This document shows positions 45,101 to 57,742 of a stretch of DNA of 64,000 nucleotides, one piece after another (within the stretch, counting starts at the first letter, position 1; each line of letters starts with the position of its first letter). Origin of the DNA: Mugil cephalus (lineage: Eukaryota > Chordata > Actinopteri > Mugiliformes > Mugilidae); NCBI RefSeq assembly GCF_022458985.1, contig NC_061790.1:14302397-14366396 (forward strand). The letters are read 5' to 3'. The position numbers and the translations under genes were made by a program. Below the pieces are notes generated by a model. The model was not told the DNA's origin, searched no databases, and was given only the letters and a program-made list of their open reading frames with translations.

Positions 45101-48100
45101 CGGCACATTCACAGCACACAACTCTGTTTATTCAGCGCTGATACCTTGATCAAATCATCCTTGAGAGGATTTGTAGATGTGAAGCCACTTGACCTTGCCT
45201 CTCCGCGCTGTAAATGCAACACAACACTGCCATTGACTCGAGAGGCGTCTGTGGATAGATCCAGTTTGTAATGATTTCTCTTCTCTTTCTCCTCCAGGGA
45301 AGGTTCACCATCGCAGCCAAGCACCACATCAGTATTGCAGAGATCTATGAGTCTGAGCTGGTGGATATAGAAAAGGTAACACTACTACCAGCCATAGTAA
45401 ATACTTCAGTTGAAGGGCATATTTGTTTTGATGAACGCTTTCAACTTTTTTGTTCTGTCTTTTGTAAAGGCTATTGCACATTATGAACAAGCAGCAGACT
45501 ACTACAAAGGAGAAGAATCAAACAGGTACTGTTTCTCACCTCTCTGTTCAATAGGATAAAATACTCACTGCTTAGTGTCGTTTTTCACCTTGGCCAAAAA
45601 ATAAATAAAAGAAACCAAATGTCTGCAAGGCTGTGATTCTTGTTTAAGTGTAGCACTGAGATTTGTGTATCCTTTTTACCGTTTCAAAATAAATAAAAAT
45701 TATCGATACATGTTTAGAGTATAAGTTGTCAGTATACATACCCTCTGCAGAATCTAAACTACATAGCAATCTTTATATTTTGCATAGCAGAGAAAGCACA
45801 TGTATTGGTAATAACATTAACACATAACTGTGCTAAAGTGCACAAGTCCAGGTCAGGGTCTGACTCCACTACTCAGGTTACATGCTTATCTGTGGTATTT
45901 CTCATCATACCTGTTCCGAAATTACCCAAATCTAAATGTCCCAACACTGAAAACAAAACGCCATAATCGTAAGCCAGTACCACACAGTTGTCACCTTCTC
46001 AGCCTGTACATTCATATCACGCCAACCGTATCAGGTCGAATGGAAAAAACTCATCATCATTACATTGACCTGAAAGTTGTGAGAAGACATGGATAAACAC
46101 AGATGTAGGATTTTTATTTTACCAGAAAAAAAATCAGGAGAAGGAGGAGCAGCGATGTCGTACACCGAACAATAGAGTGTCACAAAATGATCAACCTATC
46201 GTCCGTTATGGGGCTTTTCTCATTATGTTGTACATTCTGCCGTGGGTAAAGCTAGCATACAAATGTGACAATTATCGCACAAACGGCCACGCTGGATCGC
46301 AGTGAAAATGAACCTGCATGCGTACAACAAGATTTCACAACACAATATGATGAACACGGCGATGCCTGATTGAAATGTGTTTATTTAATTTAATGTCATT
46401 TTTCAGTATCTGCATTGACGCGTTCATTTATTTCTCTCTGTCAGCAGCTCTGCTTCTGAATATGAATCATGTTCCGCGTTGATTTCACACAGCCCTCATG
46501 CAGACACAGGTTCTGTTTCTGTGCTATGCCGACGTTGATGTGTGCTATTGTTTTACACTTTTCCCCCTTAGTTCTGCCAACAAGTGTCTGCTGAAGGTGG
46601 GAGCGTACTGCGCTCAGCTGGAGCAGTACCAGAAGGCCATCGAGATCTACGAGCAGGTGCGTGCTTCTTCTGATTTTTACACTTTCCCAGTCAAAATTGA
46701 CATCCCTGACACGTTTTTTTTTTTTTTTTTGCATCGTTTGAATGTACCCAGGTTGGAGCCAACACAATGGACAACCCGCTGCTGAAATACAGCGCCAAGG
46801 AGTATTTCTTCAAAGCCTCCCTCTGCCATTTCATCGTTGACGAGCTCAACGCTAAGGCGAGTTTATGCCTCCGCGGTTCACTCTGAGGATTTGGGAGACG
46901 TGGTGGAATTCTAACACGCTGTGTCTCCACAGATCGCTGTTGAAAAATACGAGGAGATGTTCCCGGCTTTTTCAGACTCCAGAGAGTGCAAGTTGTTGAA
47001 GGTAGCTCAACGCCCGGAACAGAAAGACGCTGATGACTTACTTTTTTTTTTTTTTTTTTCCCTACTCAGTTTCCGTGTCTTTCTGTTTTCATAGAAACTT
47101 CTGGACGCTCATGAGGAACAGAACAGCGAGGCTTTCACAGAGGCAGTAAGTTTTTGTATACTCTATGAAAATTTCCCAAGTTTTTTTAAAATGAGGCTTT
47201 TGGCAAACCCAGGAGCCTCTGCTCGTCACTGTTTTGGCTTGTATTTCGGCTGATCCCTTGTGTGTTTAAGAAAGTTGAAGGCTGGATCTCAGGTAACACT
47301 TCAGTCTCCTAGGAGTGTGTGTGTGTGTGTGTGTGTGTGTTAGCGGGAATTCAGGAGAGACTGATGTAGTGCGTCACTGTAACCATATACAGCCGAGCTC
47401 CTGCAAGATTTTTTGAAACTCGTCGTCTTTGTTACACACGCTGAACTCAGACGGGGTCGGGTTTATCGCCCGTGAACGGGCCCCTCTTGTGATGTTAACA
47501 ACCTTATAAGAGAGAATCTGATCCGAATTCTTAAGCTGTGACACGTTTGCTGACATTTTTAGAAACGGTGGAGGTGGAATGTCTGTCTGCATGTTAAAAC
47601 AAATGTAGTGCTATTGGTAGAACCCGTGTATATTTTATGATTTAATATGAAAGGAAGGCACTACTGCGGGTGCAAAATAATCAGTGGGCACTCAGAAATT
47701 TGGTTAAATATAATACGAATAAGTACGCCTTTTATTATAATAAGAGTAAATACTACTAATAACTAATAAAAAAACCACAAAGGAAAAGTACTACATTTTG
47801 GGTTGCTTACCCACTAACCCGAGGGCTCCTGCCACGGTTGCAGTTGCTAATGCTTTTCCCATAATACAAACAAATCAAAGAGGAGTAACAGTGAAGAACA
47901 GGAGAATAATTAAAAAGATGTGCTCGCGGGGTTCTCGCAACAGCGACTCACGATATCCGCAGCTCAACAGGGGCATTTGAAAATGAAAGTAGAATCTACA
48001 GCAAATCCTGTGAGCGCAATTAGTCGTGGTCCCAGTTCAGGGAATAAAAAAAAGCTGAACGCGTGTGTCCGTTGTGCGCCCGCTGCAGGTGAAGGAGTTC

Positions 48101-48190
48101 GACTCGATCTCACGCCTGGACCAGTGGCACACAACCCTCCTGCTGCGCATCAAAAAGACCATCCAGGGCGATGAAGGGGATCTGAAATGA
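42106..48190 (+). CDS. napb: Beta-SNAP, NSF attachment protein
   Basis: Eleven exons give 296 aa: 42106-42206, 43990-44069, 44323-44439, 44929-44975, 45298-45375, 45470-45525, 46572-46656, 46752-46856, 46933-47001, 47095-47145, 48089-48190. Phases close. The protein is an all-helical TPR-like adaptor that binds assembled SNARE complexes and recruits the ATPase NSF to take them apart after membrane fusion. [52 protein letters not shown] and the C-terminal Leu-containing tail that stimulates NSF are all present. [32 protein letters not shown] and [11 protein letters not shown] match NAPB better than NAPA. Intron 8 uses a GC donor. The adjacent gzf1 matches the human NAPB-GZF1 pair. Confidence 0.96.
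47315..47340. repeat. (GT)n microsatellite
   Basis: About 13 GT units lie in the last napb intron. Confidence 0.95.
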
Positions 48191-49280
48191 GACGAAGCTC
48201 GGGGTAGAAACGCAGCACGGAGGGACGGATCCATCACGCATGCTCTCACACACAATACGATACACACTTTCTGCATTCACCTCGCTGTTTATAGCATCCG
48301 GAGGGGAGTGTTCGCTGACTGATTTTCAATATTCAACTGCTCACTGCTATGTCGTCCGAGTACTAAATTTGCTTTCCTTACGAGCGTATCTGAATCTAGT
48401 CAGAATGTAAATCTTCTCGCCCTCACCTCTGTCTAGAGGCTTGCTGCACACCTTTTTCCAGCTGAAATCTGTCATCGGGGGATTTCGGAGCGGTTTATTA
48501 TTTTGAAACTGACGTTAGTATTGGTAAGAAAAACACTGCATGTTTTGTACAATTATTGTTTCCTAGTCATAAGCAGCTCATTTTTTTTGTACCTAGTTTA
48601 TCGTGAACGGATAATTTAAATGTAAAAAGATTCTCACAGTGTGTATGCGTTTCAAGAATGTACAGTACCCTTATATTAGCTTGTGTGGTGGATGTAGTGG
48701 AGGAGGTTAATGTTCTTCAATCTGAGTTATTGTTCACAGCCGCAACCATTTGTTTCCATTTCATCACCACGGGGAGCGACTCTTCTTGGAAAAATGGATA
48801 TGATATGCACTAAGTGTAGACTGTTACACATTTGTACCTAAGCCGCTTCATGATTTCATCACTTTAGGATTTGTTGATGCGATAATACTTTGGACTGTTC
48901 GAGGCTGCGACTCGTAGTGAAAGCAGTACTTTTTGAATGCTAAGCGATGACGCTGAACCCCGTCCTTCTTATCACCAGGACGGTAATCTTGGGGTAAACC
49001 GCGTCATTAGCCACTCATCTTGTGTTGTGTCGTGAACTTCCTCTCATTGAAGGGTTACTACTGCAGTGCACCTTCCAGTTGGCCAGTTGCTAAGCATGAC
49101 ATTGTGTGTAGTTCAGTGCTGTGTACATTCACTAGTGTTAGCCAGACCAAAGTTTTTACAAAAGGGTGAGTCGCCCTGTGTACCCGGCTTCTTCCAGGTG
49201 GAATGACAATGGGCCGTGGATATGATCTGTATGCTTGTGCAAATGGACATTAATAAAAGTATTATATCCCAAAATGTGCT
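48191..49280 (+). other. napb: napb 3' UTR with polyadenylation signal
   Basis: Noncoding and U-rich. AATAAA at 49252-49257 is followed by a GT-rich stretch (AATGTGCTGCTTTGG), a reasonable end for an approximately 1.1-kb 3' UTR. Confidence 0.65.
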
Positions 49281-50530
49281 GCTTTGGAACTTATATGTCT
49301 AACGCCCATATCAATGAGCATCACAACCAACCAATAAAACGAGCTTATAGCATTTAACTGAAAAACATTTGAGCATATTAAAATATTCTGAGGCCACCAA
49401 ATATTTTGTGTGTTACTGTTGTTTTAAATAATATATCACCAAGTTCCTGTGCCCCTCTATTGACGTCACATCTGCTTTGCTGTCATTCCTGCGGCTGTTG
49501 TAGTCTGATCTGATTTGGGAATGCTAACATTAAAACTCAATTTAACTTTGCAACTTTGATACAGCTCTTTTAATCCTTTAAAACTCTCGAGCTTTGTTAC
49601 TGGAGACAGTCCGTTGAATGAAGTTCAGCATAAATGACCAGCTCACACATTCGTCAGATGGTTTCTCACTGCTCTAATAAGCTGACCATGGATTACTCCA
49701 AACTTCTAAATTTGTGCTCCTCTGCTGCTGTCAGCTGTTATTTCAGTACCAGAGCGTCGTGACCCTCACCCACCCCATTCACCTCCAGAGCTCAGGTGAA
49801 GCTCGTCGCTCGTCATTCAGATCAACATCTCCTGCATTCACCTCCTCCACCAGACCTCTAGACCTAAGCATGGTCTTATGCTCAGCGTAGGAAATCCCCC
49901 GGTAAGACCGTTCAAATACCGTTGTGTCCAAAGTCTCCCACATTTCTCTGAGCGAGCGCACGTTCACGCAGAAGGAAGGAGAAACTAAGATGATGAGGAA
50001 TGGTTCTAAGGGAGATAAGACATTAAACCACTTCATTTAAAATTCAGACCAAAAGGGATTAGTGAGAGTGCTGCAAAAGCTACACAGTCATTCCTAAGGT
50101 GTATGGCTTCAGTGTCTCAGAATATTTCCATAGCATCTAAACATCATGTTGAATCAGGAAAAGGTGTCTGACATTGAGATGAGTGCTAAAATTCTAATGA
50201 ATTCAATCCCCTTCATTTTATTTTTATTGAATATAATGTGTGCCATATCTCACCGTATATATATATATATGTAACATATGATGTGTAGCCTACAATGTTA
50301 TTGAATTATTTATACCTACTATGTTAACTATACACTTGTTAAAGCTCTATAACTGGAGAAAAAACATTTCATCTACCTGTAGTCACTGTTAATGCAGAGT
50401 ATTATGAGAAAACAAAACACCACATGGTCACATATACAGGACAAACGTAAAGCAACGTGAATGAATGGGTCCCTTACAATCAGATGAAAAGTTACGTTTA
50501 CATGCATCTTTATCTGAGGCCTTTTTATTC
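49281..50530. other. Intergenic region and gzf1 3' UTR
   Basis: The convergent ends of napb and gzf1 face each other here. Candidate gzf1 polyadenylation signals on the - strand (TTTATT on +) are at 50217-50222 and 50223-50228. A short (TA)n run lies near 50256-50271. No other gene is seen. Confidence 0.45.
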
Positions 50531-53500
50531 TCAGAGGTCACTTTCTGTCCTGGGCTGTTCATCACTTTGGACGGCTGCTTGCTCTTGTTCACAATCCTTT
50601 TCACCAACGATCACAGTCTGAATATCAGGCTGAAGAGCGTCGGCGTCGTCCGAGACTGGAGCCAAAATAGTCTGTGAGGCCGCGGTTTCCAGCACAGACG
50701 ACGTGGGAACGGCTGATGCCAACAAGCGGTCGGAAACGGGGACAGACAGAGCGGGCAGGGAGAGAGAGGTGGAGGGGGTCACGGAGGACACGGTGACGGG
50801 ATGAGCCATGGACACGGGTAGAGAGAAGGGGACGGAGATGGGCGAACCGTCCAAGGAAATGACGCTGGCCCCTGTGCCGTCGGTGGTCACGATGGGCTGC
50901 AGCTGCGTCCCGGGTGGAACCTCCGTGTGGATGACGGTGATCCCGCCGAGGGCGCCGTGACTGACCAGAGCGATGGTTCCGTGAGTGTGCCAGTCAGGGG
51001 GGAGAGTGACCGGTTCGGCTGGAACCACAACGGACTCGCCGTGGGTTTTACCATCAGGAGCAGGAGCACTAGCAGTACCACCAGTACTTTTTCTGGCTGA
51101 GTGCTTTTTGTCCCCTGGCCCTACTTTGTCTCCCTTTCCTTTAGGGGGAGATTTGGTTTTCTTTTCTTCTACGTTTCCCTCCAGCACCACCAGATAGGTC
51201 TTCCAGGGAGTATCAGGGTCATGGATCTGAAGGTTGAACAAGCTCATGTTCATTTTACAGCAGTCAGGTGCACCATTAAAATACTGTTTTCTTATCTTAC
51301 TTCATTTTACACAATAAATTACTGTAAAGCCTTCTTTGTTGTGCAAAATGAATTTTGCAGAAACTCAAATAACATTGGAACATCTGCCACAGACAATCTT
51401 TTTCTAGATAATGTTCTAGGATGCTAAATTAAGAGAAGCGCTGCTCACCATAGTGTGCCTGCGAAGGGTGGACTTGTCTGTGAATGTGCGCTTGCAGAGC
51501 CCACACATGTAGGGCTTCTCCCCCGTGTGAATGCGCTGGTGCCTTTGAAGTGCGTTGAGCTGAGTGAACTGCTTGTTGCAGTCTTTGCAGCTGTACGGAC
51601 GCTCACCTAGGAATCACGGAGATTGGGGGGAAAGCGACAACAGGCATTTAAACAGTGAAATCAGAGTGCGGAAGAAAAGAAGAAACGTATCCCAGAATTA
51701 CCTGTGTGGATCTTTAGATGCTGGTTGAGGCAGTTCCTCTGTGCGAAGCCTCTGCCGCACATTTCACACTTATAAGGCTTAGAGCCAGTGTGGATGTTTG
51801 AGTGATGTCTCAGGTATTCTTTGGATGCAAAGCTTTTCCCACAGGCCTCACACATGAAGGGCTTCTCCCCTAACACAGGGAGAAAGAACCTTTTGTTCAG
51901 ATACACGTAGATAGCCATGCTTTTAGCACATGTGTGCTTCAAGACTAGGTTAAAAAACAGTTGTTACTGAGACAGCGTTAAAGGCTGTTGCTGTCTGCCT
52001 TAAAATGATGATTCTGAAGTGTGTTTGTATCCATAGTTTTACCTGTGTGTGATCTCTTATGATAGGCCAACATGTGCTTCTGAGTGAACCGGGACTCACA
52101 CTGGTCACATGCAAATGGCTTCTCTCCTGTGTGAATCCTATACATGTGTAAATGCAGAAGTTTAGCCCAATACAATATGTTATGGTAAAACATCCACAAA
52201 TCTCCCTATTAAAAAGAAAAAGTAATTTTTAAACATACAGACTCAAAGAATAGCCTTCTTGGCTCAACATTAATCAGTTAACAACTTGTTCAGATGTTAG
52301 ACTGACATCACAGATTGGTCTCATCTTGTGTCCAAGTGTTGTAGTTAAACTTGCCTGGTCCACACTGAAAGCATTAGTGCTCAAGATGGATTTGTTCTTC
52401 AGATGTCATTTTTTTTCTTTTACAATTCTTCTTCTTATTATTATTATTTTTAAAGCAGTCAATCCTAGAATCCAGTCAGAAATAGTCTGAACTGACCTGC
52501 TGGCCAAATGTTCAAGAACTAAACGTAACAAGAACTTTCCGTAGGGCAACTAAACTCAGCATTTATGTTTCATTTACAAGCTGGTGTGTAGTCGAAGCCA
52601 GGAAAAAGATTGAATTTTTAGTTGTGGCAGTTTACTTCTGTTTAGAGGTATGTGTGCAATGCAGAGCTGTACAGAGCATGCAGTATGTCTGAGGAGTCAC
52701 ATGTGATGTTGCGTCTAAAACAAAGGCAAGATATACAGTACCGCAACTTGGGTAACTGAGAGTCTTCACCCACATATCTCCCAACTCCTCCAGTTGCCTT
52801 TGTTTTAGTTTTGTTTTCAGACATTCAGAGCTGGAGCCAAGATTGGTGAGTGGGACATGAATGCCAGGGCAGAAGTGTGACAAATGTTGATCTAGAGTCA
52901 TTGTGAAATCTGGGGTAACACGTAGGAGTATCCCAAATCAGAACTGAAAGGTTAGATGTAGTTCACTGTAAAAACACTTCCTGTCTCCCAGCTGAAGTGC
53001 TACTTGAACGGTCGTCATCAGTGAACTCTTTACCTGCGATGCATCTTGAGGGCAGCGTTCTGGGTAAACCTCGCCCCACAGTCAGTGCACGCAAAAGGCT
53101 TTGTGCCCGTGTGCGTCCTCTCATGCAACAACAGTGCAGTTTTCGAGCTGAGGGCCTTTCCACATTCAGGGCAGACGTGCCGCAGGTTTCGTTCATGGAC
53201 CTGAGAAAGAGTAGGAGGAAGACAGAAATGATCAACGCAAGGAAAAACACAGAGAAGACAGATGAATGTGATCCTTTTAGAAATAGAATAATCACACATT
53301 TTAATATTATACTAAATATATTCCAATACAAGAATAACACACTTCTTTAGACAACAGGAAGAGTGCGGAATTTCCTGAATCCTCACCTGTCTTTGATGGC
53401 GGACAACATCCTTCTTTCGTTTAAAGGTCTTCGTGCAGGAGTCGCACGTAAAAAGCCTCTCGTTGTTGTGAACATGCTTTTCGTGGATCTTCAGGTTGCT

Positions 53501-55539
53501 GCGGTTAGCGAAGGTCTTTGAGCAGGTCTCACAGCGATAGATGACATCTGCTTTCACTCCATGATATGTACTAGATGGTCAAATGATTAAATGCACTGCT
53601 TATTAGATATTTATTCATGTGTATTAGTAGAGTGGCTGTAACATAATTCTCACAAGAAATATTTTCCACCGCAGTTAAGAGATTTTCTTGCCTACTGTCT
53701 TATGTGTGGACATTTCCCCTATATTCACCAACTGCTCCATTGTTCAGCTCCACACACACAATATGTGCCTCTTGGAAACAGGTACGTGGAGGCTATGCTG
53801 ACGCTGGGTGCATAATGACATAACTGTGACACTGTGAACCACAAAAGTGTGGCCATTATCAGGGGGCTTTTGTTAGGGGACGTGGAAACTGCTTTTACTA
53901 AATTCCAATCAAAAACTAATTGTGAATATCAACAAATGCACAAACAAGCGCACAACGCATGTCAACACAGGTGCATCTACTCCCGTGCATCTATTGAAGC
54001 ATGTGGAGCTACTGGAGGACACAAGGGAGCTCTTAGGTAAGACCAGAGGACAAACAGATGAGACACATTTCCCATTGTTACATTAATTATCAGTTCCACA
54101 CTGGAAAGCTTCACACTTACCAGAACCGGTGCTTATGTAGAGGGCTCTATAAGCAGAAAATCTATGAATTGTTATATTTACATAGTGGATCATCTTCTAC
54201 TGCCGCCTGGTCTCTACTATATCCCAGAAACAGACTTCTCATGTTATCCTGTCAAAGTGTCGGCCACTATAAGTTCCACTTAAAATTTGAGGTTATTCAG
54301 TAACTTGCAATCTGGGATTTCACCACTAGATGCCACTAAATCATACACACTGGTCCTTTAAGGCTTAAAAGACCAGTGTGTATGATTCACCCCATCACCC
54401 CATCCATTTGGCTTAAAGTTTAAGCCAAATGGATGGGGTGAATAAGAGCAACAAAGAAAACATTAAGACTGTTGCACAACGTCAACTGAGTACATTTTGG
54501 AAAATTCTGGTGTCAAGTTATAAAACTCAGGAACACTACTATGTTACCTGATGTGCTTTAAGTAGCTTTTCTCATAGTGGAAAGTCCGCTGGCATTTGTT
54601 ACACTGGAACTGGGCTTTGGATGTTCTCTTTGACGCCTCATCCTGTCTTTCCTCGTCTTCGTCCTCCTCCTCCATCGTTAAAAGCGAGGAATCTTCTGTA
54701 TCGCTGCGTTGCACGTCATCTTCAGACTCCCAATCGTCCATCTCAGAGAGAGACTTTCCCAGTAAAGACTCATCTCCTTTGTCCTCATGGTTCTCTGACT
54801 GGAAATCTGCTTCAGCCAGGTCCTCCTCCTCTGCATCTTCGTCTGTAACTTGGTTTTCCTCATTAGAAACCTGTTTCTTAGTGTACAAATGCATCTGGAG
54901 CACTTCGTGGCCAGCGAGCTTCAGTTTTAGCTTCGTTGCACGTGTTTTTTTATCCCGTTCTGTGGCCTTTGCTTTAAATCTTTTGGAAGCGACTTCTTTT
55001 TCAGAACTACGTGGAGAGCGCTGCCGCTTAAGAAATAAGCTTCCAGGTTGCTTCTTCCCTTTGGTATTTCTACCTTTTTTATCATCGTGCAAGTCATCTG
55101 TAGCTGCAACCTTTGCTAGAGATTTTTTCCTGACAGGTTTTTGTAGAATCCCAGCACTCAAGGCCCCTCCACAAACCTCCAGCAGACCCTCGCAATCCAA
55201 AAACTGTGCCACTGCCTGCACATCACTAATCTTCTCTCTGACGACCTCAACTTTACCAGTGTACACAAATTCCAAAAACTTAGAGAAATCACTCCAGTGC
55301 ATATTTGACAGTAGCAGCTTATCCTGAGTCGCATCCTGAGACAGAAGAATCTTCTTGAAGTAGCCACTGGACGCAGCAAGCATCACCTGGTGGGCCCGAA
55401 ACTCCTGCACATCTCCCTGAAAGTCTACCTGAACTGTAATGTCACTCAGCTGTCCTTCAAGCCTCAGTTGTTGCAGAGAGGACAAGATGCTTTCATGGTG
55501 TGAATTTGAGGTGAGCTCAACCATTTTCAACCCCATCAT
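50531..55539 (-). CDS. gzf1: GDNF-inducible zinc finger protein 1 (BTB plus ten C2H2 fingers)
   Basis: Seven coding exons in transcription order give 819 aa: 55539-54548, 53570-53387, 53200-53034, 52137-52043, 51869-51702, 51606-51449, 51226-50531. Phases close. An N-terminal BTB/POZ domain (about residues 20-125; [10 protein letters not shown]... [16 protein letters not shown]) mediates dimerisation and corepressor binding. An acidic linker (about 230-305) follows, then ten C2H2 fingers, two per exon in most exons, and a Ser/Thr/Pro/Val-rich tail. Segments [28 protein letters not shown] and [16 protein letters not shown] match GZF1 specifically. It is a nuclear sequence-specific repressor. 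Two adjacent ATGs start the frame, eleven bases after an AG acceptor. The tail has no recognisable domain. Confidence 0.96.
54060..54360 (-). repeat. Percomorph-type interspersed repeat in a gzf1 intron
   Basis: On the - strand it begins GGACCAGTGTGTATGATTTA and continues GTGGCATCTAGTGGTGAAAT. I recognise this as a common perch-like fish repeat start, running to about 54060 with decay. It lies in the intron between the BTB exon and the first finger exon. Confidence 0.6.
54339..54440. repeat. Two adjacent hairpins
   Basis: The first has perfect 17-bp arms at 54339-54355 and 54371-54387 with a 15-nt loop. The second has perfect 22-bp arms at 54396-54417 and 54419-54440 with a one-base centre. 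Confidence 0.92.
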
Positions 55540-56101
55540 TTATGTGTGCTGCTGAGAGGGGGGAAAAAAGACAGAAATGAATGGTGTCTTGAATTGCTCA
55601 AACTAGTTAGGGTTCATTGTGAACATATACATTAAAATCTAATCTCAGAGGTGGGAACATGGGGTTTCGGTCTCCTAATGTGATCTTAATTTCTCATAAA
55701 CACAGAATCAACAGTGAACGTTACATGTAAACCAAATAAGGGCTACCAGAAAGGAAGTTTAAGCCTGAAAGAAGAGACATGGCAGCTAATATGTAAATAG
55801 TGTTAAACGTGTGTCTAGTTAAATTTAGCATCCTTTCTAAAAGAATGTGGTACAGCAGACTACATTTGATATTTGTGCTGTTTTTTTTCCCTGATACATT
55901 TCAATGCCGTCAGTAAAATGCTAACAGTAGCATCACAGACTAGCACAAGCTAGGTTAGCTGAAAAAGAATCATCTACACGAAGCCACCGTGCGTGTATGC
56001 GATATCACAAATGCAACATAAGACACACCGGCCACAATCTAACGCGAGTGGTAGTGCATCAGCCAACTAACTACACAACACCACGAAGCAAGTTGTCTTA
56101 C
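55540..56101 (-). other. gzf1: gzf1 first intron
   Basis: It is bounded by a donor (CTTACG|GTAAGA on the - strand at 56102/56101) and an acceptor (CTCAGCAG) just before the ATG exon. No element is recognised inside. Confidence 0.6.
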
Positions 56102-56215
56102 CGTAAGCTCCGTAAAATGGCAGCCCTTCACAAATGTTACACACAGGGAGCCACTTCCTGTACAGGTCGCTCGCGCTCGCATCCGGTGTTGAGCTGGCTG
56201 ATTTGAGATCAGTGC
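56102..56215 (-). promoter_or_regulatory. gzf1: gzf1 noncoding first exon and core promoter
   Basis: The exon 3' end at 56102 is set by the donor. On the + strand, AAAATGGCAGC (about 56112-56122, YY1-like), CACTTCCTG (about 56151-56159, ETS-like) and CATCCGGTG (about 56180-56188, ETS-like) cluster within 80 bp. This is typical of a TATA-less vertebrate promoter. The transcription start is not resolved. Confidence 0.5.
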
Positions 56216-57435
56216 ACCATTAACTGTAGTATTTTAAAATGTGAATTACTCAGGATATGTGCTGTTCCTGGGTCACCTTTAAAGGTTATTCACGATACAC
56301 ATATACACGCTCCAACGTTTGTTTGAGCGTCAGTTTACTGTCAAACTCATTTACAGTAGCCAGCTTGTAACATGCATGGCTCCGTATTACCACTAAAATA
56401 CTACCACTGTAATTAGCTATAAGTAGCAATAGTACTATTTTCATATTGATTGTCTTACATTACAGTTATTGATGTAATGAGCATTTTGTATGAGTTAAGA
56501 CCGGGTTAATTTCTTGACAAGCTCAGTATAAGCCCTCGTCTATTTAGACAAAAAGAAAAAAAATGTACTGATGTGTTTTCACGACTGCAACATTAGTGCC
56601 GAACTTGAAATAGTAATGTTGTTAGTAACGATGTTACCGTAAACCATGAGCAGTACGTTTATGAGTGCTTTTCTGTCTTTTATCCACTTAGCGGCGCCAT
56701 TGCACAGAGTGACGACGACACGATTGAACGTGTTTGTAGATGAAAAAGCACCTTTAAAATCCAGAAATGTACATGTTCTTCGGCTTTTTTGTGTCCATTG
56801 CTTCTCCCTCTCTGGCCAGTCTTATAGTTTGGCAGACTTTCCTGTTACACGTTGAACCGGCTATTTAAAAAGCAGTTCTCAAAGTGGTGAATGGGAGCGC
56901 TGACGCAAAACAGGTCAACCCACTGAAGGATTTCAGCTGATTCTTTTACATTCAGGCCAACATATATCATCTATACTGTTGCTGTTCCAAATGTGTATGG
57001 AAAGCTACTTGAGGATTCACTGGGGTGCTATTCTGCAGCTGCCAAGGTTTTTATTTATTTTTTCTTCCAGAGGAAATCCATATACCTTACATTTGTCTTA
57101 ATGAATTCTGCAAGCTAGCAATCTGCTGTTCCGGTGACTCATGCTACTCTCTGGAGCAATGCTGCGCACACTTCAGCTCTGACCTGGAACACTGTGTTCA
57201 CCTGGCTTTCATTACACCCCTCCTCTGCCATACACAGTGCCATATTCTATAGATTAGACTTTTCATATAACCGGTGCTTGCTGATTCATCTTCGTATGGT
57301 GCACGACATCTGCAGATTTAATGGCCTGTAACTGTGTGCTCATGGGAATTAAAAGTGTTACCATGGAAATAAGCATAGGTTATGAGCAAATTAATGGGAA
57401 AACATGTGGAAATCAAACGGATGTTATTTTACAGT
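56216..57435. other. Intergenic, no gene recognised
   Basis: Upstream of gzf1. There are no coding or RNA features I can support. Confidence 0.4.
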
Positions 57436-57451
57436 AGGAGTTGCAAGAACA

Positions 57452-57726
57452 GAATCCGATTATGGCCTTTCCATGTGGCGTTTGCATGTCTTCCCTTTCT
57501 CTCCAGGTACTCCGGCTTGCAAAGACATGCCCGTTGGGTTCGTTGGTGATTCTAAATTGGCCGCAGGTGTGAGTGTGAGCGTGAATGGTTGTTTGTTTCT
57601 CCGTGTTAGCCCTGCGATGGACTGGCAACCTGTACAGGGTGTACCCTGCTTCTCGTCTAATGACAGCTTCGATAGGCTCCAGGCCCCCTGCGACCCTCTA
57701 GAGGCAGTTATAGAAGATGAAAGTGA
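57452..57726 (+). mobile_element. Retroposon (SINE or LINE 3' tail) with 16-bp target duplication
   Basis: The body contains the motifs GTGGCGTTTGCATGTCTTCC, GTACTCCGGCTTGCAAAGAC, TGATTCTAAATTGGCCGCAG, CCTGCGATGGACTGGCAACC and GATAGGCTCCAGGCCCCCTG in the order found in a very common fish retroposon tail (L2-like). It is flanked by the direct repeat AGGAGTTGCAAGAACA at 57436-57451 and 57727-57742. It has no reverse transcriptase. A 114-aa open frame across it is fortuitous. Confidence 0.85.
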
Positions 57727-57742
57727 AGGAGTTGCAAGAACA

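Noticed and set aside
42106-48190. Assignment to napa (alpha-SNAP)
   Set aside because: Diagnostic residues in the middle and C-terminal exons agree with NAPB, and gzf1 is the neighbour as in other vertebrates.
54596-55327. 243-codon Ser-rich open frame on the + strand
   Set aside because: It is the antisense of the gzf1 BTB/acidic-linker exon. Its composition mirrors the Glu/Asp/Lys codons of the real gene, and it has no splice or domain support.
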